DNA of 64,000 bases from Voacanga thouarsii (Eukaryota; Streptophyta; Magnoliopsida; Gentianales; Apocynaceae). Every line of letters starts with the position of its first letter. Position 1 is the first letter of the stretch. This document shows, one piece after another, positions 11,074 through 21,424 of this stretch. The DNA lies in NCBI GenBank assembly GCA_026120185.1, contig JANUWF010003366.1, positions 1,302,001 through 1,366,000 on the forward strand, read 5' to 3'. A program made the translations under genes and the position numbers. The notes beneath the pieces were generated by a model. That model was not told the DNA's origin. It did no database searches and was given only the letters and a program-made list of their open reading frames with translations.

Positions 11074-11627
11074 CCCTGCTTCAAATTCTGAAATTCATCC
11101 TCTCGCTTTTCCACGATCCATTGAGGGATGTACTCAGCTCGGAAGACTTCAACAAAGTTGGACCATGTCCATTCCTGTTCGCTCATTTCCCAGTCATCTT
11201 GAACTCTCTGCCACAATGCCCGAGCTGGTCCTCTCAACTGGAAAGCCGCAAACTTAACCATCCGCTCCTCAGAGTACTGGAGCGTTGCGAATATGTCCTC
11301 CATCTGCTCAACCCACTGTTCTGCCTTTTGATCTTGCTCCGCTTCACCCAAGAAGACGGGCGGTTGAAACTTCAAAAACCTCTCTAAGGCCTCATCTTCA
11401 TCCCTAGGGTTCCTTCGCTCGGTCAGAGTCTGCAGTATCTCTGCCATCTTGCTGAATGCCTGGCCTATTGTCACATCAATCGAAATTTCAAAACTCACTT
11501 CCATATCCGGACCACTCCCATCACCCTGGTTGGGTGATTGCATCTGAACTGTCTCGACTTCTGGTGTCTCATGATCGGCTTCTGGAACCTTCCTGCCTGA
11601 TGAAGCTGCACGACGTTTGGGTGCCAT
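11074..11627 (-). pseudogene. gag of element C, C-terminally truncated
   Basis: A clean frame on the minus strand from a likely start MAPKRRAASSGRK at 11627 (an earlier in-frame ATG at 11672 lies in the leader). Gag forms the retrotransposon particle. Residues about 85-180 are a good retrotrans_gag domain: RFLKFQPPVFLGEAEQ, then AEQWVEQMEDIF, then AAFQLRGPARALWQRV, then FVEVFRAEYIP. The family normally continues after a KQGS word into a longer gag with a zinc knuckle. Here the frame runs out five residues after KQGS because the DNA switches to element D's LTR. There is no internal stop in what remains, so this copy was probably young when truncated. Confidence 0.85.
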
Positions 11628-11886
11628 TCTAAACCACACCCCAAATGATAAGTGTATGCATTCAAGAATCAAGTCATTTTAGGTGCGCATGCATTCACCG
11701 ACAGATATGAGTAAAAAGAATTCGATTGCAAATTTTGTCCAAAGAATTACCAATAAATTCTCCTTCAAAAATTGATTTGCAAAAATCTAAAATTTTGACA
11801 AAAACCAGAATTGAAAATTCTTGACATAAAAGTTCTCGAAAAACAAAAAATAAATAAACATCCAATTCAAAATAACTCCTAGTCTT

Positions 11887-12342
11887 CTAGTCCTCATCAG
11901 AACCCTCATCATCAGCCTCATACAACCAACCCCCAGAATTCTTGGAAAAATCTACCCCAACCCCACTGGCAAACCCCTCCATTGGCTCCTTCCTCGGGCA
12001 CCTAGAACTTTCCCCAGGCTCAACTCGGCTAGAAGAAGGAATGAAAGAAGGCCTAGGTGGAAACTCATAGTCTATCTCCCCCGGGTCATCACTATCTGCT
12101 GCTAAGTCCACTATGGGACTAGGAGGGTGGGGTATATGATCCACTATTATCACCTCATCATCACTGTTAGAGTTTATGTCTATCATTGGGATTGGGGGTG
12201 GTTCAGGAATCTGGACCTCATCATTACTGCTATCCTCCACAGGGATAACTGGCTAAGGGGCAGGCTGGGGAACTGGAAGGTCTTCCGGGTAAATGGGGAT
12301 AGGCGGGTGCCATTGTTGCCCTTTCCTCGCGGTCCTAAGCAT
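11887..12342 (-). CDS. acidic proline-rich leader ORF of element C, one in-frame stop
   Basis: Lies between the primer binding site and gag, in the same sense as both. It runs from ATG at 12342 to TAG at 11887, about 150 codons, with one internal TAG (12253-12255). The product would be rich in Asp, Glu, Pro and Ser, with PEPPPIPMID, SNSDDEVIIVDH and a tail EADDEGSDED. I do not recognise a domain and make no functional claim. A second chromovirus element in this window (A, near 45376-45884) has an acidic ORF in the same place with a similar acidic end, so it seems to be a regular part of these elements. Confidence 0.5.
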
Positions 12343-12428
12343 CCTAAAGCATCAACAAGATAGGTTAGATAAAGATTTAAACTTAAATGAATAACACATA
12401 TACTATTAATAGTTACCTATAACCTAGT

Positions 12429-12439
12429 CTCTGATACCA
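12429..12439 (-). promoter_or_regulatory. primer binding site of element C (initiator Met-tRNA type)
   Basis: Minus strand TGGTATCAGAG, two bases after the LTR end. This matches the 3' end complement of plant initiator methionine tRNA, the usual primer of Ty3/gypsy chromoviruses and many copia elements. Confidence 0.85.
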
Positions 12440-12717
12440 CTTGTAACACCCCACTACCTAGACCCACCAGGGCCGGGGATGTCGCCCCGTCCAAATGACA
12501 AGGGGTCTTTATAACTAGATCACACAAATAAAATTGCGGAATAAAAATAATACTTTAACTTAAAATTTATTACATCCCAAGAATAAATTCATAAATACCA
12601 AAAAGAAATCCATAATAAAATTTATCCACTCTCATCTTGCCAAAGCATTACACAAAATAAATTATCAGCAAAAATCTTTCAAAGCAGACAATATCTAGCT
12701 ACTCATCCCCACAGCAT

Positions 12718-13027
12718 GATCGACCTAAAATCATGGTAAAAATGGTGATAAGACAAAAATCTCAGTAAGTCCGTATGCGCTTTGAGTATTAAGTGAAAAC
12801 AGTTCGTGAATGCAAAGTATAAAATCTTTATAAGAGAATTACTGGTAAGCAATAAACATTAGTTAAAATCAAGATCAACCTGAAATCATGGTAAAAATAG
12901 TGATGAGACAAAAATCTCAATATGTCCGTGTGTGCTTTGAGTGTCGAGTGAAAACAGTTCGTGAATGCAAAATATAAAATCTTTATAATAGAATTATTGG
13001 CAAGCAATAAACATTAGTTAAAATCAA
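12718..13027. repeat. 155-bp tandem duplication inside LTR C
   Basis: Two adjacent copies, the first beginning GATCGACCTAAAATCATGG at 12718 and the second GATCAACCTGAAATCATGG at 12873. Each ends in an ATTAGTTAAAATCAA word. They differ at scattered positions, so the duplication is not brand new. Confidence 0.9.
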
Positions 13028-14220
13028 GAGTGGCATTTTGGCTTCCAGCCATACATAATTATTAAAATCTACCACTCAAAAGAAATGATCATGGGTTACC
13101 ATACGTTGGGCCCCATAACCGGTCAGAATGCCGACACTTTGTGCAGATTGACAAAAAAAGGGTAGGTGATCGGCCTACCGGGCAAGATACTCCTCCTTCT
13201 CTATACCCAAACAACAACCGGATGTCCATTCCGGCAAAACACAGTCACTTGACTGAAATAAAAACTGCTAGCTCGGACCGACATGATCTACTAGACTGGC
13301 ATCTTATCCGGGAAGGACTCACCCCTCAGAGGTGGCCACCTACTGAGAGACTCACCCTAACCCTTCAAAGACTAGTCCTAGTAGTCCACCCTTATTGAGT
13401 ACTCAACGAATGTATCCCACTTGGGAAAAATGAAAAAAACACAGTTTCACATGAAAATGGCAATTAAGGGTTTCCAAAGCCTTTGTCAAAATCAGTTTTA
13501 GAAAGAATTTTGAGTTTGAGTAAATCTGCTTATAGATTTTCAAATAATTCATTTGACTGAAATAAGAAAGAAGTCAATCCTCAATAGCCTTTACAGAAAT
13601 GAGTGTCTATGCACTCTACATTTGGCTTGCCGTAATAAACAGTTTTACATCAATCAGGTTTTATGCAGGAGCTTACCTGATCCTTAACTCGAGATAAAAT
13701 AAGGATCATCAATCACTGACCCAACCCCGCTTGGGGTAAATATAAATCACAATCAATCTCAAGCCAAGATTCATTTTCACAAATAAAACTAGCTCAACTC
13801 ACTACTACCATGATCCTAGTGTCCCAAGCTTTAAGGCCAAATAATAAATAAAAGGGTTTATAAGCTAAGTCTAATTTGATATTTAAAATAATTAGAGTTT
13901 TGGGAAATAGGTACTAATAAGTTGAAGGTTTAAATCTTGCTAAGAAAGATTTAGAGTTTATTTGATGAAGAGTCCTAGGTGGTATTAGGTAAAATAATGA
14001 TTTATTAATAATTAATTGTTTGAAAATAATTGCTAACAAAAATTAGTTGAAAATAAATTTTAATGGGTCTTGATTGAAAGCTAATAAATAAATTTTAACA
14101 GGTTTTAATTAAAAGAAAGATAATAAATTTTAATGATATTTATGAATATAAGACTTAGAAAATTAATATTTTTACTTATTATGATTATTTTCATAATAGA
14201 CTTTATTTGATATTATCATT

Positions 14221-14224
<4 letters not shown>

Positions 14225-14262
<38 letters not shown>
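14225..14262. repeat. (TA)n microsatellite
   Basis: About 38 bases of alternating TA inside LTR C. Confidence 0.95.
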
Positions 14263-14265
<3 letters not shown>

Positions 14266-14986
14266 TAGTAAAGCTATTATTTATTTGACTAAAATATCCT
14301 TATTATATACATAATAATCCAAATCTACCCTTCCTAGGGTTTTTCGAAATTACTAGCAAAATTCATAATATTAAACATTTTATTGAAGAAATAAAATTTA
14401 GCTTAGGGACAACTAGATCATGATCATGTTTCTATTGCTAACCACAATCATGAACATATACACCCCTTCAATTCATCAAATCATCCAAATCATACATATA
14501 GGCATAGATCTAAATTTATTAAGGCATGATCCAACCCTTACTAGCATAAACATAATCATGGCTTCCATACTCATACATGAATATAAATCTTATTCACCAT
14601 AGGTGACATAATCTCTAGCATACTTGATCACAAAGACATGGAGACATGCATTAAACCCTAAAAACACCATAATATCATCCAAGATAAATCATCACATGCA
14701 TCAACCCCAACTCCATCATATACACACATCCATTCATGCTTCGAATTCAACTCATCACAACAACACATGCTTAAACCACAATCATAGCCCATCTCCTTCT
14801 AATATCACTCTAAAGACATGAATCTAGAGTCTAAAAAGAGGGTTGAGGGGACTTACTTGATTGGTGAGTACCTTGAAGGAGTTTTGAATGGATCTCAACT
14901 CCCAAATGCCTAGATTCGTCTAAGAGAGATGAAAAAAGCATGGCCATTGGTGAAGAGCCATTCGACCAAGAAGGAGAGAGGTTCGG

Positions 14987-14990
<4 letters not shown>

Positions 14991-15017
<27 letters not shown>
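14991..15017. repeat. (GA)n microsatellite
   Basis: About 27 bases of alternating GA inside LTR C. Confidence 0.95.
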
Positions 15018-15021
<4 letters not shown>

Positions 15022-15050
15022 TAGAAGAAGAGAGTCCATTAGCATAATTA

Positions 15051-15053
<3 letters not shown>

Positions 15054-15085
<32 letters not shown>

Positions 15086-15122
15086 TAGAGATAAAAAAAA
15101 TTAGAGAAGATGTTCATGGCTC

Positions 15123-15156
<34 letters not shown>
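15054..15156. repeat. two (TA)n runs separated by 45 bases
   Basis: TA runs at about 15054-15081 and 15127-15156. Each is followed by a related AGAAGATG word, so this may be a small tandem duplication carrying the microsatellite. Confidence 0.85.
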
Positions 15157-15159
<3 letters not shown>

Positions 15160-16710
15160 TAGAAGATGAAGTTGTTTGAACAAACTTACCTTGAAGGTGT
15201 TCTTGAGCCTTCACAAAATTTCTGATTTTTTATCCAAAAGGGCAAGTTGGATTTTGGAGTTTGATGTTAAAAATGGTATGGATGGACTCACGGCAGTGAG
15301 TAGATGAAATTTGGAATTTTTGGAAGAAGTTTGAAGTGATTTGAAGAGGTATTAGGCAAAAGAAAGGAGTAGGTGTTCTTGGTATTTTATGTGTGCTTGA
15401 AGGTTGAAGAGAATGGAGGAATTTTGGTTAATGCTAGCCGAAATTCTGAGGGAGAGAGTGACTGAATTGCTAGAGTGTTTTAGGTAGATGATTTTCTGGT
15501 TTGAAAGGAAAAAGGAAATGCTGGTTGTTGAAATCCTAAAAGAATATTTTTGGGAATCAAATTTGGAAACAAAATATAGCAAGAATATCTTATTCAATGG
15601 AAGCTTTTTGGAAGTTGTTATGGCCGACTGCTGGCTAGGATTTCTGCTGGATGGAAGCTGGTTGAAGGAGGGTAATGGTGGCCGAAAAGAGGGAGTACAA
15701 TGGTGAAGGAAATGTCTGGTTGTTTGAGGGACATTTTAGGGAAGGTTGCTAAATTAATGTGGCTGGAATTTTGGTATCCAATCAAGGCAGGATTGCAGTG
15801 ATTTGCTGGAGATATTTTCGGGCAGCCATGTCTAATTTTCATGCAGAAGCTTGGGGAAGACAATGGAGTTCAGTTCATGACTGTTTAAGAGTGGTTTGTG
15901 CAGAAGAAAGATGGAGTTTCGGCTAGGGCTGAATTAGGAAACAAAGCTGGAAAATTACTGCAAAGAATTTTCGATATTGCTGGACTTTTTCTGGGCAGTT
16001 TCGGCTGCCATTTTCTAGCCAAGTTGCAGGGAGTTTGAAGGAGATTTCAGAGGCCTTTCATGGCTGGTTTCCAGCCTGCTTCATGGAGTAAAAAACATGG
16101 CTAAGGAGCTAGGAGAAAACTGGAAGAAATCAGCTTGGTTTAGGGTCACCTATGCCGCGATTTTGCCCAAAAATTTTCTGGTTTTGCACAGCATTTGTGC
16201 AGCCCAAAAATGGCCAAAAAGTTCCAGGTTTCAAGCTGATCAGAAGAGCCATTTTCTGGCAACATTTGGGAGGGAATAATGGCTGAGAATTTCGACATCT
16301 TGACAGCACAAGAAGCTGGAAAAGTTTCAGTTTATTACATGAAGGAAAATGAACCTAGCTAGAGTGAATTTTTAGAAGGTTCACTAGGGGAATTAATTCA
16401 CTTGGAACCTTCCCCATCCCTTCCACATTTTCGGTCCATAAGATGTCTTTCACTAAGACATTTTGAACCTTCAAAGTCACAGCACTTCACTGAATTTTCT
16501 GGAATGAAATTGGCAGAATTAGGAGAAATTAAAGATCAAGAAGAAATGAATTCCCTTAGGAATTTTTGTGTAGGGTAAAAGAATAGGATTAGAGTACTCC
16601 TATCATATCTCCCCTAGAACAACATCTCTACTCTATCCTAAAGCTCTTAAGGCCGAAAGTACCACTTCCCAAGCAAAAATAAAATTTAATCATGCTAAAG
16701 CTCTAATGAT

Positions 16711-16765
16711 GGAATTTGAACCCATGACCTCAAGAATTAATTCCAAAGCTCTAAACACTAAACCA
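16711..16765 (-). ncRNA. tRNA-like (Pol III A/B box) segment in LTR C
   Basis: Minus strand: TGGTTTAGTGTTTAGAG (16749-16765) resembles a tRNA A box. GGGTTCAAATTCC (16711-16723) resembles a B box and forms a 5-bp T-stem with a 7-base loop. The span from A-box start to B-box end is 55 bases, the same as from nucleotide 8 to 62 of a tRNA. D and anticodon arms are not convincing, so this is a tRNA-derived or SINE-like relic and not a working tRNA. The same module lies at the equivalent place in solo LTR H. Confidence 0.5.
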
Positions 16766-17018
16766 CAACAACTCTTGTTCTTATTTTCTCTCTAAAATAT
16801 TTTTCCTATTTAATCCTCAAGCTATCTCTTTATTTTCTCCTGAAGCAAAAATTACCATTTTGCCCTTCTTTCTCAATAATCATAACCAAGCCCTCTAGAC
16901 TATAAAACACAAATCCAAAGGACATAAAATCATATAAAAATATATTTAATCATGCAATAAAATATGATATGTATCCCAACCCCCTTACTCTAAGGTTGGT
17001 TTCGACTGGGGTTTCACA

Positions 17019-17150
17019 ATTTGTGAGCATTGGTGGTGGAGTTGAGAGTTGTGGTTGATTTGTAAGCTTGGTTAAAGGTTGTGATTTGTGTTCAGAATTG
17101 TTTGTTTCGATCCATTTTTCCTTTCTTGCCTTATCTTTTTTGATCTCATC
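17019..17150 (+). other. leader upstream of element D second ORF
   Basis: Short non-coding GT-rich stretch between the end of LTR C and the ATG at 17151. It loosely resembles 62150-62240 ahead of the second ORF in element F (GGATTTGTGGGA-like words), so it belongs to element D. Confidence 0.5.
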
Positions 17151-18403
17151 ATGTCTAAGCTAAGGGGAATGGCTCCATATGCAGCCTCATCTTCTTCTAT
17201 AACTTTTTTTGAGCTACTTCCTACCTAGCTTACCCAGTTTGCTAAGCCTACTTGCCAACTTTTGTACCAAAGTCATGTCAACAATAAGATCATAGTAGAG
17301 AAAAATTTTAAACCATCCCTTGATAATTCTCTTCAGTTATCCACTATGTTTAAGAGATTGGGATGGAAGGCCATTATGGAACTCTAGGGGGTTTATTATC
17401 CTGTTCTAGTTAAAGAGTTCAATGCCAATATGCAGGATAAGAAGAAGAACAATTTGGAAACCGTTTGTATTATGGTCTAGGGCATTCCCATTGAGTTTGA
17501 TAGAGCTAGATTGGCTACCATCCTTAGTGTTAACAATAAGGGACCTTGGGTAGCTGTAGACCATCATAACCAGAGGATTACCTCTTATCCTCAATGGAGT
17601 TTCACTAACACTCGTGCTATCTTAGGAATGCATAAGAGGGGACCTATTACTTCTCTTGGGTATTTTTCCAATAATGACCTTTAGGCCCAGTTGAGAGCAC
17701 TAGTCTAAATCTTCACTTTAATGCTGTACCCAAAGCTAGTGGTTTCAATAAGGCTAGAATCATTGATGTATACATTATCTCTAGGATGCTAGAAAATCAG
17801 CCTGTTCCCCTCAACCTTTTTACTATTCAGTCTATGAGGGATGTGGTCTATTCTCATCTTTCCTTAGAAACTTTTGTTTTTCCTTTAGTGATTATACATA
17901 TCCTTCAAGCTTTTAGAGTGAGCTGTGATGGAGAGTTAACTGAGACTACTACTTAGAGAGATGTAGTGATGGAGCATACCCTATTATAGTATGGATATAA
18001 GTATCATGAGCAAAAAAGATGATGGAAGAGACTTTTTGAGGTCCAGCACCCACGGATGGAGAAGGTGTCATCTTTAGATGATGGGGAATAGCCACCGCAG
18101 CTTTGAGCATGTGCAAGTAGTTGGAGCACGTGAGGATGTAGTGCTGGGTCTGAGGCTGAGATGCACACACAGTTAGGGCAGCTTCGACTTGGGATGGAGA
18201 CCCAGACTACTATCCTCATCTAGCTTCATGATTCTATGGTTGATTTGCATAAGAGGCAGGATGCTCAGGAGCAGTGATTGACTACTTAGATGCAGCAGTT
18301 TCCTGGACAGGTAAGAGGTGCTTTTAATAGTCAAGCTAGGAGAGATGGTGCTAATGCTGAGGACGATGATAATAATGAGGAGGAGGATTGTGCTTGTCTT
18401 TAG
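17151..18403 (+). pseudogene. second ORF of element D, 'putative plant transposon protein' type
   Basis: Broken frame from MSKLRGMAPYAASSSS (ATG 17151) to a final acidic tail AEDDDNNEEEDCACL and TAG at 18401. It resembles the plant family annotated as 'putative plant transposon protein' (Pfam PF20167, to my recollection), whose function is unknown. Conserved-looking blocks are NFKPSLDNSLQLSTMFKRLG, VLVKEFNANMQDKKKNNLE, then GIPIEFDRARLATILSV, and ARIIDVYIISRMLENQ. Several in-frame stops are TAG. Where element F has the matching codon at 62241-63125 it is usually CAG or CAA. There is no reverse transcriptase or integrase next to it. It is followed by an untranslated 3' region and the LTR, so it is the last ORF of the element. 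Confidence 0.65.
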
Positions 18404-19801
18404 ATCTTCTTTTTCACTACCTTTGTTTTGTTGTTTATTTTTCATTTTACATTTTCATGACTTTTTCTTAGGTTTTAGATGTTATTTCTTGTTTTCTTTT
18501 TATGCTCTGTTATATCCTTTTCTAGTTTTATGTTTTTTTTTTTTTTTACTTTGTTGTTTCTTAGGAATGGCTCATTATTGTCATAGACAATACTTCATGC
18601 TAGAATTCAACTCTCTTGGATATATTTAGCTGGAATCAATGGATTTGGGGAAAGTGTTTTCTAATTCTTGTCTTTTCCCCCTCTATTTTTTTTTCGTCCT
18701 ATGGTTAGGCTTTATTGTTACATTGTTGGCCATTGAGGATAATGTCCAGTTTTAGTGTGTGGGAGGGAATAAATTCAATACTTTACCAATTGAATTTTTA
18801 ATCTAAAATTTTGATGAATTGTGGGAATTTTTTTGGATATAATGAAGTTGTGATGTTCTTTTTAGTTTTAAATATGGATTTGTTATTCATTTTTTTGGTT
18901 GAAATTTTGTTTAAAGTAAACTTGTGTATTAAGTTAGATTTTGCTAAGTCTTGAGAATTTAAGTTAACTTTAGTTATATTTTAGTATTTTGAGTTTTGTT
19001 TTGTTCCTTAAGTTTGAATGTGGATGATGTGATGAAATATGGGTAAAGCTATTAATTAATTTTTGTGTTATAGATTTATAATTTGTTTAAATTTGAGTTG
19101 TGAATAATAAATTGAAAGAAAAAAGTAAAAGAATTGAGTTGTGAAAAAATTGAATGAAGAAGAGAATGATCTTATTTTATAGATACCTTTTTTGCTGAAA
19201 AGGGGGTCAATATGGAGAGAAGTAGCAAGTATTGTTTGATGTACCCTCTTGAGGCTATCTTGAAGGAAAAAAAAAAGTAAAATAAGGCAAAATAAGGTAG
19301 AAAAAGAAAAGGATAAAAAACAGAGTAAAAGAAATGCTAGAATGAATGATGATTATAAGAAGGCCAATACGGTGCATGAAGAGGAATCCATTCACTTGAG
19401 ACTATTAATTCCCTAAATCATTGAAAGAAAAAGAGAGTGGAGCATTTTCTTATTTTACTACCTATTATTGTGCGAATTTGAGTTCATAATGCTTGAATTG
19501 GTTAAATAGCTTGACTTATATGATTTGTGTTGTCTATGTTTTTGCTTAAGGGGTAGAATAATTTTCTTGTACTGAGTATGAGCTTGTTTAACTTAACTTT
19601 GATGGCCTTGGAATTATTTGATTTAATACATCAGTTTGCCAGGTTTTTGAAAGGGTTAAGACAATTTTTTATTTAAGGTTAGAAGAATATTATAGCTTTA
19701 TTGTAGATGAATTGATTTAGAAATTTGAGTTTTTAAAGTTATTTTTGCCTTGTGTTAAGTATTTGCTTAGGGACAAGCAAATGTTTAAGTGTGGGGAAAT
19801 A
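18404..19801 (+). other. 3' untranslated region and polypurine tract of element D
   Basis: No coding sequence. At 18731-18768 there is a CATTGAGGATAATGTCC word followed by a GTGTGGGAGGG purine block. At 19771-19801 a related GGACAAGCAAATGTTTAAG word is followed by GTGTGGGGAAATA, which directly precedes the LTR and is the polypurine tract priming plus-strand synthesis. Element E has the same two blocks in the same order. Confidence 0.65.
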
Positions 19802-20574
19802 TGATAAGGCTAAAATGTGTTGATATTTTCCTAGTTATTTAAGGTAATTTTGTGATGTTTTTAGTATAAAAGCTAGTCAATTCCCTTACAATTTGATATT
19901 TTACACATAGAAGGGTTTCTTTACGCTTTTGTGTAGAAACTGGAGATTTTAGTGCTAAAACGTCCCCTTCCAGAGTTAAACCGGCGCTAGCCCAGTATAG
20001 GTGAACTAACCCTAGCTCAGATCTGGAAGAATAGAGCAAAACAAGGGGGGAAAAAAATAGAGAAACTGAGGAAATTCCATACTAGAACCAACGCCGGCCA
20101 GGTTGAAATGGCCCGGCGCCAACTTTGATCAGGGTAAGGTAGTTTTGAAGTCTGATTTTTTTGCAGAATTAGAAGATAACAAGAATTCTTTTTGGTATTT
20201 ACTTATACTCAAATTAGAAGTCTTGAGGAACATTTTTAGCATCTTAACAAGCTATAAATACACATGGATTTCAAGAGAAGAGAGATGCATACAAAGATAA
20301 AAAGGAAGAATTACTCATTGAAAAGAAGAATCTATACCAAGAATAGGAGCATTGTTCAAGAGGGGTTTTAATTGAAGAGAAAGAAGGCTTCTCTGTGAGT
20401 TCTTTCTTTTTTCTTTGTTTTCTTTTTCTTGAATGTGAGATTATTGTTTTAATTAGATTTAGATGTTGTTCTTGAATTCATGATCTTGTATTGACTTTAG
20501 TTTTTAAATTACTTGGTTATTATTTTTGGTATTTAGTTACTTGATTTAATTGATGAATTGATTGAATGATTTCA
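19802..20574 (+). repeat. 3' LTR of element D, first part
   Basis: Starts TGATAAGGCTAAAATGTG right after the polypurine tract and follows the 5' LTR (9767 onward) block by block, including the GC-rich CCGGCGCTAGCCC module (about 19980). It is cut at 20574 by the CACTA element, exactly where the 5' LTR continues unbroken (GAATGATCTTTCTTTC near 10527). Confidence 0.8.
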
Positions 20575-21125
20575 TACTACTAGAAACTGGTCAATCACCT
20601 ACGACAAATTTCGTGTCTGGTTGACCTTAGCCACGGAACAACCACGGAAAAAGTTTCGTGGTCGATTAATCAACCGTGAAGATAATTTCCATGGGTGATT
20701 AGCCACGAAATATTCCCTAGTTGAAATTTAACTTTCGTAGCTGATTCAATTTTGAACAATTCAATTTTGTTTAATTGAAAAAATGAATCAGACACGGAAT
20801 TTCAATTCGTGGTTGATTAGCAACGACAATTTTCGTAGCTGAAAATAACATTTTGTGGCTGATCAAATTTAAAATAACCAAATTCTGTTTAATTAAAAAG
20901 GGGAATCAGCCACAAAATTACTTGGCATGGTTGATCGACCACATAATATTTCGTAGCTGAACATCACATGCCGTGACTGATTCAACTTCAAATGCTGAAA
21001 AATTATTTAATTGAAAAATGAATCAGCCACAAAATAATTTCGTGGATCATCGGCCATAGAATATTTCATAGCTAATGTTCATTGTTCGTGGCAGACTAAA
21101 TTAGCTAGCCACGGAATTTTGTGGC
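20575..21125. repeat. CACTA left subterminal repeat array
   Basis: Many direct and inverted copies of TTTCGTGGCTGATT and ATCAGCCACGAAAT-like words, spaced irregularly about every 30-60 bases. In En/Spm elements such arrays bind the element's own DNA-binding protein and surround the cleavage sites. Confidence 0.8.
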
Positions 21126-21424
21126 TATTACCTATCCAATTTTTAAACCTGTTTCTATATATATTTCAAATCCTACTAAGATCTTGTAATTATAATCAAC
21201 AAAAACCTAAGACACAAAAGAACAATAAGAATAAAATAACAAACTTAATAGAGTCTAATAATATCCTCCATAAAATAGTAAAAAAGCATCACAAATGTAC
21301 TCCACCACAAAATGGTAATAAAGCACCACAAATGTACTAAGTATATTATAAGACTCAACTATAAGAATCTATTACATAGATCAGTTATCCAAGGCTACAT
21401 AATCATGCATCAGATCTATCACCC

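Larger units (their letters stand above)
11074..17018 (-). mobile_element. element C: truncated chromovirus-type Ty3/gypsy retrotransposon
   Basis: Minus-strand element that keeps its 5' LTR (12442-17018), primer binding site (12429-12439), an acidic leader ORF and the first part of gag. It stops abruptly at 11074, so pol and the 3' LTR are lost. LTRs of more than 4 kb, a methionine-tRNA primer site and this gag type point to the Tekay/Del group of plant chromoviruses, but without integrase or chromodomain the assignment is inference. Confidence 0.75.
12442..17018 (-). repeat. 5' LTR of element C, about 4.6 kb
   Basis: On the plus strand it starts TGTAACACCCC and ends GGGGTTTCACA, giving short inverted TG...CA ends. 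The left end abuts the primer binding site, so the element reads leftward. The first 85 bases share the GATGTCGCCCCGTCC and AAGGGGTCTTTATAA words with five other LTR ends in this window. Inside are a 155-bp tandem duplication (12718-13027), a GA run, three TA runs, and a tRNA-like A-box/B-box segment (16711-16765). Many frames inside it are non-coding noise. Confidence 0.8.
9767..20574 (+). mobile_element. element D: non-autonomous Athila/Tat-type retrotransposon (split)
   Basis: Reconstructed from a 5' LTR (9767-11073, truncated), a second-ORF pseudogene (17151-18403), a 3' region with a polypurine tract (to 19801) and the first part of a 3' LTR (19802-20574). The two LTR pieces share the same opening words (TGATARGGCTAAAA, then TTTTCCTA) and the same order of internal blocks. 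The last 30 LTR bases found here (33322-33351) lie beyond a CACTA insertion. Element C (11074-17018) is inserted inside, and D's primer binding site and gag are missing. No protease, reverse transcriptase or integrase is present. Confidence 0.7.

Noticed and set aside
14225..15156. TA and GA arrays read as a regulatory element
   Set aside because: Simple microsatellites in an LTR; nothing beyond base composition supports a role.
15352..16279. Several frames of 60-81 codons on both strands
   Set aside because: All within LTR C, overlapping each other, none with a recognisable domain.
16711..16765. A functional tRNA gene
   Set aside because: Only the A/B boxes and T-arm fit. D and anticodon arms do not fold and the acceptor stem is lost in this copy, so it is listed only as tRNA-like.
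18173..18629. Opposing frames of 90 and 103 codons, one hydrophobic
   Set aside because: They overlap the end of the second ORF of element D and its untranslated region. The hydrophobic runs come from T-rich DNA, not membrane protein evidence.
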